DNA from: Hirsutella rhossiliensis
Taxonomy: Eukaryota > Ascomycota > Sordariomycetes > Hypocreales > Ophiocordycipitaceae
Reading direction: 5' to 3'
NCBI RefSeq assembly: GCF_020360975.1
Contig: NW_025408685.1
Location: 1,014,980-1,078,979 of the forward strand
DNA: 64,000 nt
The position numbers and the translations under genes were made by a program. Within the stretch, counting starts at the first letter, position 1; each line of letters starts with the position of its first letter. The notes beneath the pieces are model-generated. The model saw only the letters and a program-made list of their open reading frames with translations. It made no database searches and was not told the DNA's origin. Below are positions 19,329-30,109 of this stretch, piece by piece.

Positions 19329-22300
19329 TCAGGGTCCTGTCCTGCCCACTCGGCTCGGTACTGTAATTTTCCCCCTTGAGATCCTTGACGACAATATTTT
19401 CGCCACCTCGTACTCTGGCTCGCCGTTAATCATCTCGGCCGGCGGAGCTTCCACTTGCTGTCCCGGCAGCGGGTCTCGCGCAGCCCTTCTCAACCGGTCG
19501 GCATGCAGCACCTTTGCCACCCTCATGCCTTTGGGTAGGTCCAGCTCGAATGAGTGACCCCTTTTTGCCACGATTCTGAACGGACCCGCGTTCTTAGAAT
19601 CTAGCCGCGTTGTTGGCCTGTCAGTTGACCAGCCCCTTTTCGAAACAAACACCCAGTCACCGACATCGAAATCGGGCACTCTTCTCTTCGAATTGGCTGA
19701 TCGTTCCTGGCGCCTTTGAGCCGCTTCCACGTTCTTTTTTGCCAGCGAACAAACTTTCTTGGCTCGATTCACAAAGTCCTTGGCTGCATTTTGGGCGTCG
19801 GTCCAATCCCCGACCTGCTTGTCGGTCGGTATATGAACGAAAGCCGCGTGGGGTGCTCGCCCTTGAGAGGCCTCGATCGGAGTCATGCCTGTTGAGTCGT
19901 GCGGCGTGGAGTTATGCGCGAAGTCTAACGCCGCCAGATGCTCACTCCAATCGTCTTGAAAATACGACACGTAAAACGTCAAGCGTTGGTCAAGATACTG
20001 GTTGGTAATCTCCACGCCTCCTTGAGTCTGCGCATGGTAGGCACTGCCGAATTTGTGCTCTGTTCCCGTCATCTCGTTGACCTTGGCCATGAATTTCGAA
20101 ATGAACTGTGGTCCGTTGTCGGAGAGCCAAATCTTCGGTAGACCGAGGTGGCCAAACACGCGGCGGTAATATCGCTTGGCCAGTCTTTCGGCGGTGTCTG
20201 TCTTTTCCCGGAATCGTGAGAATCAGCTTGCTCAGTTTGCAGATGAACGTCCAAACGTAGTCGAATCCATTTCGATCATTCGGCATGTCCTTTCCGTCCA
20301 CCAGCACGGTATGCCAAGGTTCCTCTGGGACAGGCAACGAATGGAGCAATCCAGGTGACTTATCTTTCCACACTTTGTTCCTACGGCATGCCTGGCAATT
20401 GCGTGCGTAGCGCGCGAGATCCTCATCCATACGTGGCCAGTAATAGAACGGCCGCAGCATCGCCTTCATCTTGTTCTTCCCGGGATGACCCCTTGATTTG
20501 GGTTCGTGGACTTCCCGGATTAAGGCAGTTCGCAGTGCGAGCCCTTCTGACGAGTACTCCGGCACCCAGATACGATCTCCCTTCTGCCGGTCCTCCTTGG
20601 GAATCTGCTTCTCATTTTCCCGGACAATCAGCTCCACAAGGAACACTCCGGCTGGTGCCTCCCCAGATACTGCTGGGCCGCGGTCCTCAGAATGTGCCGC
20701 GATGTCTAGGGGAGCAGCTTCGACATGTGTCTCCTCGAGAACTTCTGCGGGTACCCGATCGTTCGGGACCAGTTCCATGGTGCGGGAATCCAGGTCTCTG
20801 GCTCTGACGGTCTCGAAGTTCTCGCTTTTCCGGGACAGGGCATCTGCAATTATGTTCTCCTTCCCGGGTCGGTACGTCATCTTGTAGTCAAATTCCGACA
20901 GAATCTGTGCCCAACGGGCTTGTCGAGATGATAAAACCCGCTTTGTCGCAAAGTACTTGAGAGCTTCATGGTCCGTTACTACTTCAAAAGGGCCCCCAAC
21001 CAGCTATGGCCTCCACTCTTCCAGGGCGCGGATGATGGCGAGGAATTCTCGGTCTTGGATAGGCCATACCGTCTCTGTTGACGACAAGGTCTTGGAGAAA
21101 TAGGCCACCGGCTTCCATGAGTTGTCGTTCTGTTGTTGTAAAGCGGTGGCGCCTACCGAATGCCTTGACGCATCAGTCTCTACCCGAGTTGGGGCGCCTA
21201 TCTTCCAGAAGCCCATTCCGGGAGCTCGGACCAGGGCTTCCTTGAGTGCCTCAAAAGCCGCTTCCTCTTGCTTGCCGATCTTGAAGATTGCCCCTTTCTT
21301 CAGGAGCTCGTTGAGCGGGTGCGCCAGCTCGCTTACTTCTTTCGAGAAGCGTCGGACAAAGTTAACCAATCCGAGGAAAGATCGGATGGCTTTCGTAGAT
21401 TTTAGGTCTGACAGCCTCCACTCAAGGATGGCCTGTTTATTCTTAGGTCAAGGGCGATACCTTCCCCGCCTTAATCACCAGCCCGAGGTAATCCACCTCG
21501 GTGACGCAAAAGGAGCTCTTCTTGATGTCACCCTGTAGGCCTGCCGCTGCCAGTCGTCGAATGACTTCCTCGGTCTGGCGCACGTTTTCCTCGGCCGACT
21601 CTGAATAGATCAGGATGTCGTCGGCGTACGAACTGCAGTAGATGTCCAGGATATCCTCAGGCAGTCGTTGATAAAGCATTGAAAGATTGCAGGGCCGTTC
21701 GTCAGCCCAAAGGGCATCACCTTCCAACGGAAAGTTCCCAGCCGGCACCGAAATGCCGTCAGATCCATACTTTCGAGGGCCATTCGCAACCTATGGAAGG
21801 CTTGACGGATGTCGATTTTTGTAAAAAACTTGGCGCTTGCTAGTTTTACCAGGGTATCTTCTAACAGAGGCATGGGGTACTTCATCTTTGCACTGGCGTC
21901 GTTGAGGTCCCGGTAGTCGATCACGAATCTCCAATCCATGCCCATGTCACCCTTGGGCACAAAGAAGGCTGGTGAGGCAAATCCAGGCCAGCAGCTCTCG
22001 ATGAAACCCTTGTCCAGGTAATCTTGAATCGTCTTTCGGAGTAGTTCGTCTAGATGATGTGGGTTGCGGTAGACACCTCTCGAACGCTCTGGCAATGGTT
22101 TGGTCAGGTAGATCTTCATGTCCCTCCCTGGGCCGCGGAGAGGAGGCAACTGGTTAGACTCCTTCTTCGAGAAAATCCAGCCAGATGGCCCAGCGGGGTC
22201 GGGAGTTTCTCTTTGATCAAGCGGACCGTCTCGTCATCCTCACCCCGTGGAAGTGGGATAACTGGGCGGGTGTCCTTCGGTGGTACCTTAGGCATCTCTG

Positions 22301-23377
22301 GCGTTTGCGGGTTCACGTGAGCCACCGTAACACTTCTTCGAGCCAATTCTCCGAGGCGCGATGCACTCTGAATTCCCTTAAGGCGGGCTGTCAGCAGTCC
22401 TGTAGTTCCCGGTCCTGTCGCGGGTTTAGAAAGCTGGCAACCACCCCGTCGGCCTGCAGAGTCGTGGTCGTGGGGTGGTCCATCCTGCGGCAATTGACTC
22501 TGGTCGACTTGGGTCCCCTTTGCTCCTGGAGACGCTAGTTCATGAATTCTTGGGGCTTGCGCTTGTGCCGAACACGTTGGCGGCCCGCCGGCATTGCTCT
22601 CCTGGCCGGCCGGACGCTGGTCGGTAGCAAGACGACCACAGTCACGGATGACGTCCTCTTGGTCGTCCGTTTTCCCCTTCCTTGATAGGCTCCGTACCGG
22701 AAACAGCGCGGATTTGCTGCGGATTATCGGCGTCGACTCGCATGGTTGGAATCGTTGGGTTTCGCCAGGACGGCTTCCCCAGACTGTCTCGTCTTCGGTC
22801 CGATAATCTCGTCGCGCCTTCCCGTCCTGATGACCAGAGAAGTTTCCTGAGTCCAGGCGCAACGGCGACCCTGTGTTGTTCAAACCATTTCCTGCCAATG
22901 ATGATGTCGTAGTCCATCCGGACGACCAAGAATGGTAAGTTCTTTAGAGTCGTCCATCAATCTCGAAGTCCATAAAAAGAACCTCCTTGATCGGGTGTTT
23001 GTGCTTGACTCCCGCGTAATCCTTTAGGTGAATTGGCTGATCAAGCCTCTTCCTCTGGGCCCCAAGTTGTGAGACCGCTCTTCTCGCTAACCTATGGTTA
23101 ATGGCGAGATACATACTCGCTCCGGTGTCTGCAAGGCACGAATGAGAATAGACATGTTGTTCAATTTAAGGTGAGATGAGATTGTCAGCTGTTTGCCCCC
23201 TATGAGTCTGTCCAAATCCGCCGCTCCAATCACAGACACCAAGTCGGCCAGGAACGAGACTTTGTCCTGGCCTACTCGTTTCCGACTCCGAACTGCTCGA
23301 GTCTGGGTCGCAAACTTTGCCCTTGCCCGTGGCGGTGTTGGTTGTCGCTGCGCTGACTGGGGCCGCCTGCTCTCCAC
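19329..23377 (-). pseudogene. gypsy Pol: protease, RT, RNase H, integrase; many frameshifts
   Basis: Reading down the minus strand: a retropepsin-like region near 22900-23250 (YDIIIGRKWFEQHRV marks its end), RT at 21443-22149 with FFTKIDIRQAFHRLRM and the catalytic SYADDILIYS, RNase H at 20890-21369 (RVETDASRHSVGA; PFEVVTDHEALKYF), then the integrase zinc knuckle (HEPKSRGHPGKNK...CQACRRNK, 20370-20480), the catalytic Asp in LSDNGPQF and Glu in QGGVEITNQ, and a C-terminal domain to 19329. The frame changes at least six times, and there is an in-frame TAG at about 21004-21006 inside RNase H. The catalytic residues are mostly kept. This copy cannot make a full polyprotein. Confidence 0.9.
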
Positions 23378-23572
23378 GGTCTTCGTGGCTGCCTTTCCGG
23401 GTGTTGTTGTTGCGGGTGCGACAGAATGGGGCGATATGCCCAGATTCTCCGCACCGGTAGCACAGGTTATTGATGCGGCGACGTTCCTCTCTTCCTCGGA
23501 GATACGGTTCCCTCCAGCTTCCCGGCTAGCCCCTTCGTTGTCAGTTTGTTCCCGGTGGCGACCCGGGCATTG

Positions 23573-24737
23573 TTACGGTTGCCGCCATTGTTCCGAACCC
23601 TCGGCTACCACTACTACTAGAGTGGTTGCGCTTCTTTGCGCTTCGGAAAAGTTGTGGCGGGCCACGAACACCTGGTGCTGTGCTGACTCACAGAAGTCCT
23701 CGTAGCGCACTTTCGTATCGTAGACCCTCTCGACCACCGCTTGGTTGACCGGCGCAGGAAGAGAGTCCCACAGGGTCTGTTTCTGCATTGAAGGTTGGTA
23801 CCCCGCCGCCTCGTACATGGAGTTGAATTCCCCCAAGAAAATATTGAAGTCCTTCTTCCAATCGTATTTGCAGACACGCAGCTGGGCGCGGGCGTCGGCG
23901 CCTTTGTTTGGGTTTGTGTGCGCTGTCTGGAGGACCTGGATTAGTTCGGCCAATGTTGTGAAAGGCCGAGTCAGCGAGTGGTGGCGTCCTTCTCCGGTCT
24001 TATACGCGGTGCCCTCGAGACGCGTAATCACGAAGTTGATCCGCGTCTTCTCAGAGGCGAAAGTATCGTTGTCCTCCTCGAACTTGCCCTCTACTTGCTT
24101 AATCCAGCTTTCAAACGAGGAGTCCTTCGCCGGAGAACATGGTGGGTTTCTCTCCCACGTTTCCGTCCTCTCTATAGTTTGGGTTGGTGCCATCCATCGA
24201 CTCATATCTCCGGAAGGCTAAAAGGGCCGCATATCCTGACGGCCGGAATTCTTCGCGGTCGTCAAAGGCTGTTCCTTCCCGTTGGCCTGGTGTGCTGACT
24301 TCATCTTCACCATATTGGCTGTCTCTTGGCTCGGTCACTCGTACTTGGGCGACCAAACGGGCCACTTCTCGGCTGATGTGGTCGGTTAATTGCTGTCTCT
24401 GCTCGGGAGACAATTCGGTGAACAAGCCGCTGCTGCCCTCCTGATTGGTGCTGTCAGCCATTTTAGGTCCCTGTCCTTCCTGGATGGTTATGTGCGATTC
24501 GATGGTCCCTGAACTGTTTCTTTGGTCTTGATCTCGGTCTTGATCTTGGTCTTGGTCTTGGTCTTGGTCTTGGTATTGATCTTGATCTTGGTCTTGGTCT
24601 TGGTCTTGGTCTTGATCTTGGTCTTGGTCTTGGTCTTGGTCTTGGTCTTCGATGCTTGGTAAGACGGGTCGTGGGAGCTGCGATCTATGGAGGGCCGTGT
24701 CCTGTTCAAGTGGGCCGGCCGAGCGCAGTCTTGGCAT
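23573..24737 (-). pseudogene. gypsy Gag, frameshifted
   Basis: A probable start is ATG 24461 (MADSTNQEGSS); a longer frame reaches 24737 through the microsatellite and would add a run of about 20 Asp-Gln pairs. The N-terminal part includes QRQQLTDHISREVARLVAQV. The retrotransposon gag core follows in another frame: FESWIKQVEGKFEEDND, NFVITRLEGTAYK, FNIFLGEFNSMYEAAGY, NQAVVERVYD. Near 23430-23460 the minus strand carries a Cys-rich segment (CYRCGESG-like) that may be a zinc knuckle. One shift near 24120 separates the two parts. Confidence 0.8.
24528..24652. repeat. Hexanucleotide microsatellite (TTGGTC)n in gag leader
   Basis: About 20 units of TTGGTC/TTGATC. On the minus strand it encodes Asp-Gln or Lys-Thr dipeptides depending on frame. 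Slippage here would lengthen or shorten the Gag N-terminus without changing frame. Confidence 0.9.
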
Positions 24738-24801
24738 GGGGTAAAGTCGTGGCGTTTTTATGAATCGCTCGGCAGCGATGGCGTGGTCGAGAGCAGAATA
24801 G

Positions 24802-24985
24802 TGTGACGGTCACGGACTGAGCCAGAAGGCTGTGGACTCTATTACGAAGATTCTGCTCTGAAGAAGAGAAAGGAGAACCGAACAATACAACTGGGTGTCC
24901 TCTCCCTAAATATGCCTTCCGTACGTGTGGGCCGTTGGCCCAACAACATGTGGGTCATGTATGCAAGGGGGGTGTGACGGTGCTA
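24802..24985 (-). repeat. 5' LTR of the gypsy element, interrupted (rest at 26355-26364)
   Basis: The plus strand reads from TGTGACGGTCACGG to GACGGTGCTA, then the Tc1 element begins. The last ten bases (GGCCGTCACA) are found at 26355-26364 after the duplicated TA. The LTR is otherwise full length. Confidence 0.93.
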
Positions 24986-26352
24986 CAGTGGGGGGACAAA
25001 AGTTCCGGTCAATGACGCTAGCGCGTCGCGTACGCGCGTCTCCCACATTCCAACCCTTCCTCTTCAAATCACCATCATGCCTTCAAAATGAGCCCAATTA
25101 CGCCCAAAAAACACTGGAGCCCTCATAAGAGGACGAAGATTGTGACCCTCTTTGATTGCGGCTTCTCAGCTGCCCTCGTCGGCGTCAAAGAGGACGTTTC
25201 TCCTAGAGCTGTCTACGGAATCGTCAGGCGTTACAGGACACAGTCGAGTGCGAAATCTTTGCCGCGCTCTGGGAGACCTCAAAGCTCAATGACACCCATA
25301 AAAGATATATCTTTCGATGCATCGCGAAAGACCCTTTCATCTCGAATGCTCAGCTTCTTCGTGAGGCTTCTAGAGTGTTCTACACGTACTTTAACACGGT
25401 ACCTTCGACACCATGGCATACAACATGTACGCGCTCTTCGACGTCCAAAATTAACAGAAGAACATGCTGCAAAGAGGCTACAATTTGCACTACAATACCA
25501 TCAAAAGCCAGCTTCCTTTTGGCATACATGGATTTTCTCTGATGAGACGTCAATCGCTCGTGGGGACGGCGAGAGACAGAAGTGGGTTTTGCAATTCAGT
25601 ACGTCTTAATACCCTTACTTCAAAAATCCTCCTAATTGCAAAAGGTGGATAGATTAAATCCGAAAAACGTACAAGCAAGAGGAAAACCTACTCGACATTC
25701 CCAGATGTTTTGGGGCGGCTTCTCCTTTAATCGGCGGACTTCTCTTACACCAATGCTAGGAGACCCCGACTCAGCCCGTGGTGGCGTTACTGCACGCCGT
25801 GTGCTCGAGACCTTACAAGAAAGCCTACCTACAATTGCAGAGCCAGGCTATACATTCGCCCAAGATAACGCCTCAACACATACGGCGGCCATTGTGCAGG
25901 CGTGGCTTGGCTGCTGGGTCGAAGAAAACAGGGTAGATTTGGTCGACTGGCCGCCATATTCACCTGACCTAAACCCCATAGAAAACGTATGGAAGCTGCT
26001 TAAAGAGAGCATTATGGAGACTCACCCTGAGCTCTCAGACCTTCCAAAGAACTATAGCTCCAAGCAGAAGCTCTGTTTTGCAGCGGTTGGAGCGTGGAAG
26101 ACCTTGAAGAGGATACCTCAATCACCTAATAGAATCAATGCCTCGGCGCCTTCAAGCTGTTGTGGCTGCACGTGGCTGGTATACCAAATACTAGCCGAAA
26201 CAACAATAATCTCCACTCAATTCTCTATATATTTATATCTTCGGCTTCATAATTGACCTTCATTTGGCAAAGTAATGTGCTGTTGAAAGAGGGCTCTGAT
26301 GCGGCGTTGTGGTGGGTGGGCCGGATTGACCGGAACTTTTGTCACCCGACTG
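24986..26352 (+). mobile_element. Tc1-like DNA transposon inserted at TA in the gypsy 5' LTR
   Basis: The 1367-bp element starts CAGTGGGGGGACAAAAGTTC and ends with the inverse of CAGTCGGGTGACAAAAGTTC; the TIR is about 28 bp with two or three mismatches. TA flanks both ends (24984-24985 and 26353-26354). It is the youngest layer of the nest, and its transposase is nearly open, so it may have been active recently. Confidence 0.95.
25088..26256 (+). CDS. Tc1-like transposase, two segments (intron or frameshift between)
   Basis: Segment 1 (ATG 25088) has the paired HTH part (KHWSPHKRTKIVTLFDCGFS; RAVYGIVRRYR), the GRPxS linker (SGRPQSS) and the first catalytic Asp in WIFSDETSIARG. Segment 2 (to 26256) has MFWGGFSF, the second Asp in TFAQDNASTHTA and the Glu in WPPYSPDLNPIENVW. 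I count 38 residues between the second Asp and the Glu, against 34 in typical Tc1. Between the segments, 25599-25644 starts GTACGT and ends AAAAG like an intron, but joining there does not keep the frame, so a single indel or another splice pair is needed. The C-terminal end may be extended by a readthrough of LTR-like sequence. Confidence 0.82.
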
Positions 26353-26881
26353 TAGGCCGTCACAGTATACAGCTAAGGGCCCCGACAGGCTAGATCGAAA
26401 GGCAGCCTGTAGAGAGTTCTGAGGCTGCAGAAGGCTATTAGGAGACCGCATTAGGCAGCCACATAGGCTGTAGAGAGACTGCATATACGGGGGAAGCTGA
26501 AAGAGCCCTCGGCGACTAGGGAAAGTCAGTATGCAAAGGGAGGGCTGGGGAAAGGAGCCCAGCCTCCTAGATATTGTACCTATACAAATGAAAAGGGGAT
26601 ATCAATAGGGAACCAAGGGATATAAATAGAGAGCCTAGAAGAGGGCATTGCAAGAGGGACAGACACGACGGAACACAACAAAAACACACCTATTATTAAA
26701 ACAATCAATGCTCACTTGCATGCTCTCTTCGTGAGATATCTATCCAGAGCTAAGGAGAGAAATGGAAAGAAAGAGAACTCGAGTTCGCCTCGAGCGTATT
26801 GTAGAATGTTCTCATAGCAGCCGGCTTCGCAGAGTGGGGCCGGTACCGGAGCATGGTGTCACTAGATACCTAAGTGGATAT

Positions 26882-27293
26882 TCTCACGAAGAGAGCATGC
26901 AAGTGGGCATTGATTGTTTTAATAATAGGTGTGTTCTGTTGTATTCCGTTGCGTCTGTCCTCTTGCAATGCCCTCTTCTAGGCTCTCTATTTATATCCCT
27001 TGGTTCCCTATTGATATCCCCTTTCAGTTGTATAGGCACAATATCTAGGGGCTGGGATCCTTTCCCAGCCCTCCCTTTGCATACTGACTTTCCTAGTCGC
27101 CGAGGGCTCTTTCAGCTTCCCGTAAATGCAGTCTCTACAGCCTATGTGGCTGCCTAATGCGGTCTCCTAATAGTCTTCTGCAGCCTCAGAACTCTCTGCA
27201 GGCTGCCTTCTGGCTAGCCTGGCGGGGCCCTTAGCTGTATACCTACCCCTTATGGTCACCCCGAGCTCAAGATCTCAGACGTGCTTCGCGACA
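26882..27293 (-). mobile_element. LTR family B, copy 3, inverted relative to copy 2
   Basis: From TCTCACGAAGAGAGCATGC to GCTTCGCGACA, closely matching 3776-4194. It lies 140 bp from the end of copy 2 in the opposite orientation, so the two form a large inverted repeat around 26742-26881. The flanks GATAT and GATTA do not match as a target duplication. Confidence 0.82.
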
Positions 27294-27838
27294 GATTACG
27301 CACCTGATCATGGGGACCGACTTCGTACAAGCCGGTAGCTAGGTTCGCATGCAAAGGAAAAGGCCATATATAGATGGCTAGGAAGGTAAATTTAAAGGGC
27401 TGGTCCATTGCGCGGGTTTTATCATACATTAGGGCACATGCTTTGGTGATGAAATTGTCATGTCTTGTTGTCCCTTATTGAACAAACTTAACTTAAGTTG
27501 AACTGTTGTATAGGGTACAGCACGGTTGGATAGACAGAGGGAAATAGGACCAGACGTAACAAATTATCGGGATAAGAAGACGAGTAAAGTAAAGTACAAG
27601 GCGGATACAGCCATCGCGGCCATGCCGCTTAGTATGAGATGGTTGATGCTTGTGCGCTTTAATGGAAGGATGGTTGTTAAAAGTAGAGATGGATCGTGTT
27701 CTAATCCCACCGTCCCTGCCTCAGCTTAGCAAGGGCTGCGTGATCTAAGGTTTCATATTGTCGTCCTTCACATTAACCTTGAGGACTAGAGGATTTGTGT
27801 TGGGTTTCGCAGCGTCGTCGCCGATAGATTGTCCTGAG
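27294..27838. other. Gap with no recognised gene
   Basis: A small plus-strand ORF (27526-27729) has no domain or codon support. No repeat recognised. Confidence 0.45.
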
Positions 27839-29397
27839 TCAGTTTCTCTCAATCGGCATTAGCGGCAGTCTCGCTCGAGGGTTGAGGCTGACGAATGCCC
27901 CATAAAGATCGCTGTCTATTTCCTTTGTATCGTTATATTGATAGTTGTCAACCATCAGACGCTGTGCAGGGAGACTGTCCTGAATGATTGCCCCACAAAG
28001 AGCACGGGCCTGGTTTAACGTGCTTTCCAACTCGTCATCTTTGTCTTGGAGCCTCGATTGTAGCTCGGCCAAGGTCTTTTGGCGGTCCCGACTTTGGTGG
28101 TTTGAAACTGCACAAAGCAAAACGTATCTGGTATCGCCCCATTCGCGCCGCAGATCACACATTATCCCAAAACGGCATTCCCTTTGTTTTGACTTCATTT
28201 CTTGCAAGCGCCGAGGTTAAGTCGATAAAATCCGATCCGGTCTCCCATCTCCTGCTGCGTTTGGTCGCGCAATTCCCCCATCTTCTCACTGAATAACACT
28301 GCGTAGTATCTCTGGTAGAACGCGCTCTTGATCGAGCCTCTTTTTACGACTTGCCAAAGCGTGGCCAAGTCAATCGTCATTGTTGTTCGCACAGATCGAT
28401 TCGTTAAGACAGCATCGCTCAGATGACGCAGTATCAGCCTGCGATCATCTAATGAAGCTAAGCCACGGGAGCTCCCTGCTGTTAAACCCTTGGGCAATTG
28501 GCTGGAAGAGCTTGGACCTGAACAGGCCGATGACTCGTGTGACTGTCGATTGGGCGAGACGGTGGGAGTTATCGACGCTCGCGTAGAATGACGAGACGCA
28601 TATGTGGAAGGGCCAGCATCAGCCAAGACATCGGTTTCGTGTGAAGATTCATCGCGATTCTCAAGAGACCTCCTTCGCTCAAGAAGTTCTTCGAACTGTC
28701 CTTCGTCTGGGTCGATTCGCCGACAGCAAATCTCCACAAGCATTCGAACGCGAAACGTAGGCACTAGGGCATCGGCTTTTCTTGGTCCACGTGGGGATAC
28801 CCTTGCACAAGGCAACGGATACCGATTAACATAAAAACGCCCGAGTCTTCCGGGATAGATTGCTTTGGACCCGTCCAGCCTACGACGATGGGCCTGGAAC
28901 TATTTAGTCGCGAGCGCGACCTCGCTATTCTCGCTGCTATCGTAGTAGTGAATGCAGTCGGCGTACACCGCAGCGAAAGCCCAATGATCTTCAAGATGCA
29001 TCGGAATGACTGTAGGGAGATCCCCGCCCTCGTTGAGTATTATGCTGGTATCTTGTTGGAGTGCACGAGGATGATCGATATGTATAGAACCGTCCAAAGA
29101 CCGCAGCATTTCTAAGTATTTAGAGATGATTGTCTCATCCAACTGCCCATCAAGCTCCGCGATCAAGGAGAAATTGGAAAGCGCACGATCCTCTGCGTAG
29201 CTCACCCAATAGGCTTGGACCGGCGTTATGGGACATCCAGGGCCCCATTTTGGATAACGTTTTTGAATTGTTCTGAAGATTTGCTGCACCATAGCAAAGG
29301 TATTGCATGAAAGGGGCTGAAGGGAGATCTCCTCGAAATTGTTAAACTCGTTCATAGGACGGCTGGATATCCCAATATTCGTGCACAATATCCTCAT
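27839..29397 (-). pseudogene. Ulp1/C48-like protease relic with coiled-coil tail
   Basis: The 5' piece (28900-29397) ends with PMHLEDHWAFAAVYADCIHYYDS, matching the His (EDHW) and Asp (YDS) elements of Ulp1-type cysteine proteases. After a frame change the sequence continues EDSGVFMLIGIRCLV, where Ulp1 families read D-C-G-V/I; here the Cys position is Ser. A third frame (28195-28815) gives VRMLVEICCRRIDPDE and a Ser-rich linker with LRHLSDAVLTNRS. The last piece (27839-28207) is a coiled coil (KTLAELQSRLQDKDDELESTL). In other organisms such proteases cleave SUMO or related tags; with Ser for Cys and several shifts this copy should be inactive. Ulp1-like domains also occur in some fungal transposons, so a mobile origin is possible. 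Confidence 0.55.
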
Positions 29398-29789
29398 GCA
29401 GAAAAGGGGGCATCCATTGACCTTTTGATATCGTCCGTGCGGAGAGCCATTTCTGGATTTAGCAACGCGTGGGTGCTGTTATGGCTTATTTCGCGTTTCA
29501 TTGGTATGCACTGTACATTGCTTTATATATTCACGTCGATTACGTACCTTTTGCCGACATTATACCACTGCATAGTCGTGTAGCAACGAGACTGCTTTCG
29601 TTAGCGTACGTTTCTTACTGCACCATTGCAGTACATTACAACAAGTCTTGCCGGAAAACCTCAACGGTATGGACTTTACGATCTGTACTCTCAAGTTACC
29701 GAGTTTTGTGTTCAATAACAGCTAGGAATGCTACGGGCTCACGACTCGTTGCGTGGTCTTCCACACCACAGCCAAAGCCATGTCGTCAC
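29398..29789. other. Gap between genes, nothing recognised
   Basis: An ORF begins at 29469 but its first 100 residues look random. I keep only its C-terminal part as coding (next entry). Confidence 0.35.
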
Positions 29790-30109
29790 CAATCAGAGAC
29801 CTACATCAAGCTTTTATTCGCGATACACAGATTCGGGGCCCGTCTCGAATCCTTCGAGCTAGAAAGCCTTCTTCGCCTAGTGTCTGACGAAGTCCGTAAC
29901 CAACAGTCATCTACTGTCCAAGCATTAGAGGGTGAAAGGAGGCACTCAGACGAGAGCTTCGTGTCGTGCGTAGAATTTGGGGCACAATGTACGAGGCAAT
30001 GTGTAAAATAAGCGAGGAGTCGATGCAGCTTGAAAAGATGGGAAGGTATGCTGAAGATCAAATCGAAGTGAGGCGAAGGGTATGGCTTGCCAATAGCACG
30101 GCAATATGA
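29790..30109 (+). pseudogene. Hypothetical helical protein fragment
   Basis: From about 29790 the frame gives a helix-forming protein (YIKLLFAIHRFGARLESFEL, LLRLVSDEVRNQQSSTVQAL). Near 29945 it shifts by one frame and continues VVRRIWGTMYEAMCKISEES and YAEDQIEVRRRVWLANSTAI to a TGA at 30107-30109. Continuity of composition across the shift suggests one decayed gene. Its family is unknown. It is head to head with the Ulp1-like relic. Confidence 0.4.

Larger units (their letters stand above)
18879..26364 (-). mobile_element. Ty3/gypsy LTR retrotransposon (family A), TSD GTATA
   Basis: Two 194-bp LTRs bound an internal region on the minus strand coding Gag, protease, RT, RNase H and integrase with C-terminal extension, the Ty3/gypsy order. 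GTATA flanks it at 18874-18878 and 26365-26369. The sequence next to the 3' LTR (19073-19086) reads on the element strand as TAGGGGGGTAG, a good polypurine tract. Next to the 5' LTR I see no standard TGG-type primer site. Without the Tc1 insertion in its 5' LTR it is about 6.1 kb. Confidence 0.95.
18827..26736 (+). mobile_element. Solo LTR, family B copy 2 (419 bp), split by a gypsy element, TSD TATCT
   Basis: Left part 18827-18878 begins TGTCGCGAAGCACG; right part 26370-26736 ends CTCTCTTCGTGAGA. TATCT lies at 18822-18826 and again at 26737-26741. Removing 18879-26369 gives one continuous 419-bp LTR matching 3776-4194 and 26882-27293. This is the oldest layer of a three-layer nest. Confidence 0.92.
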
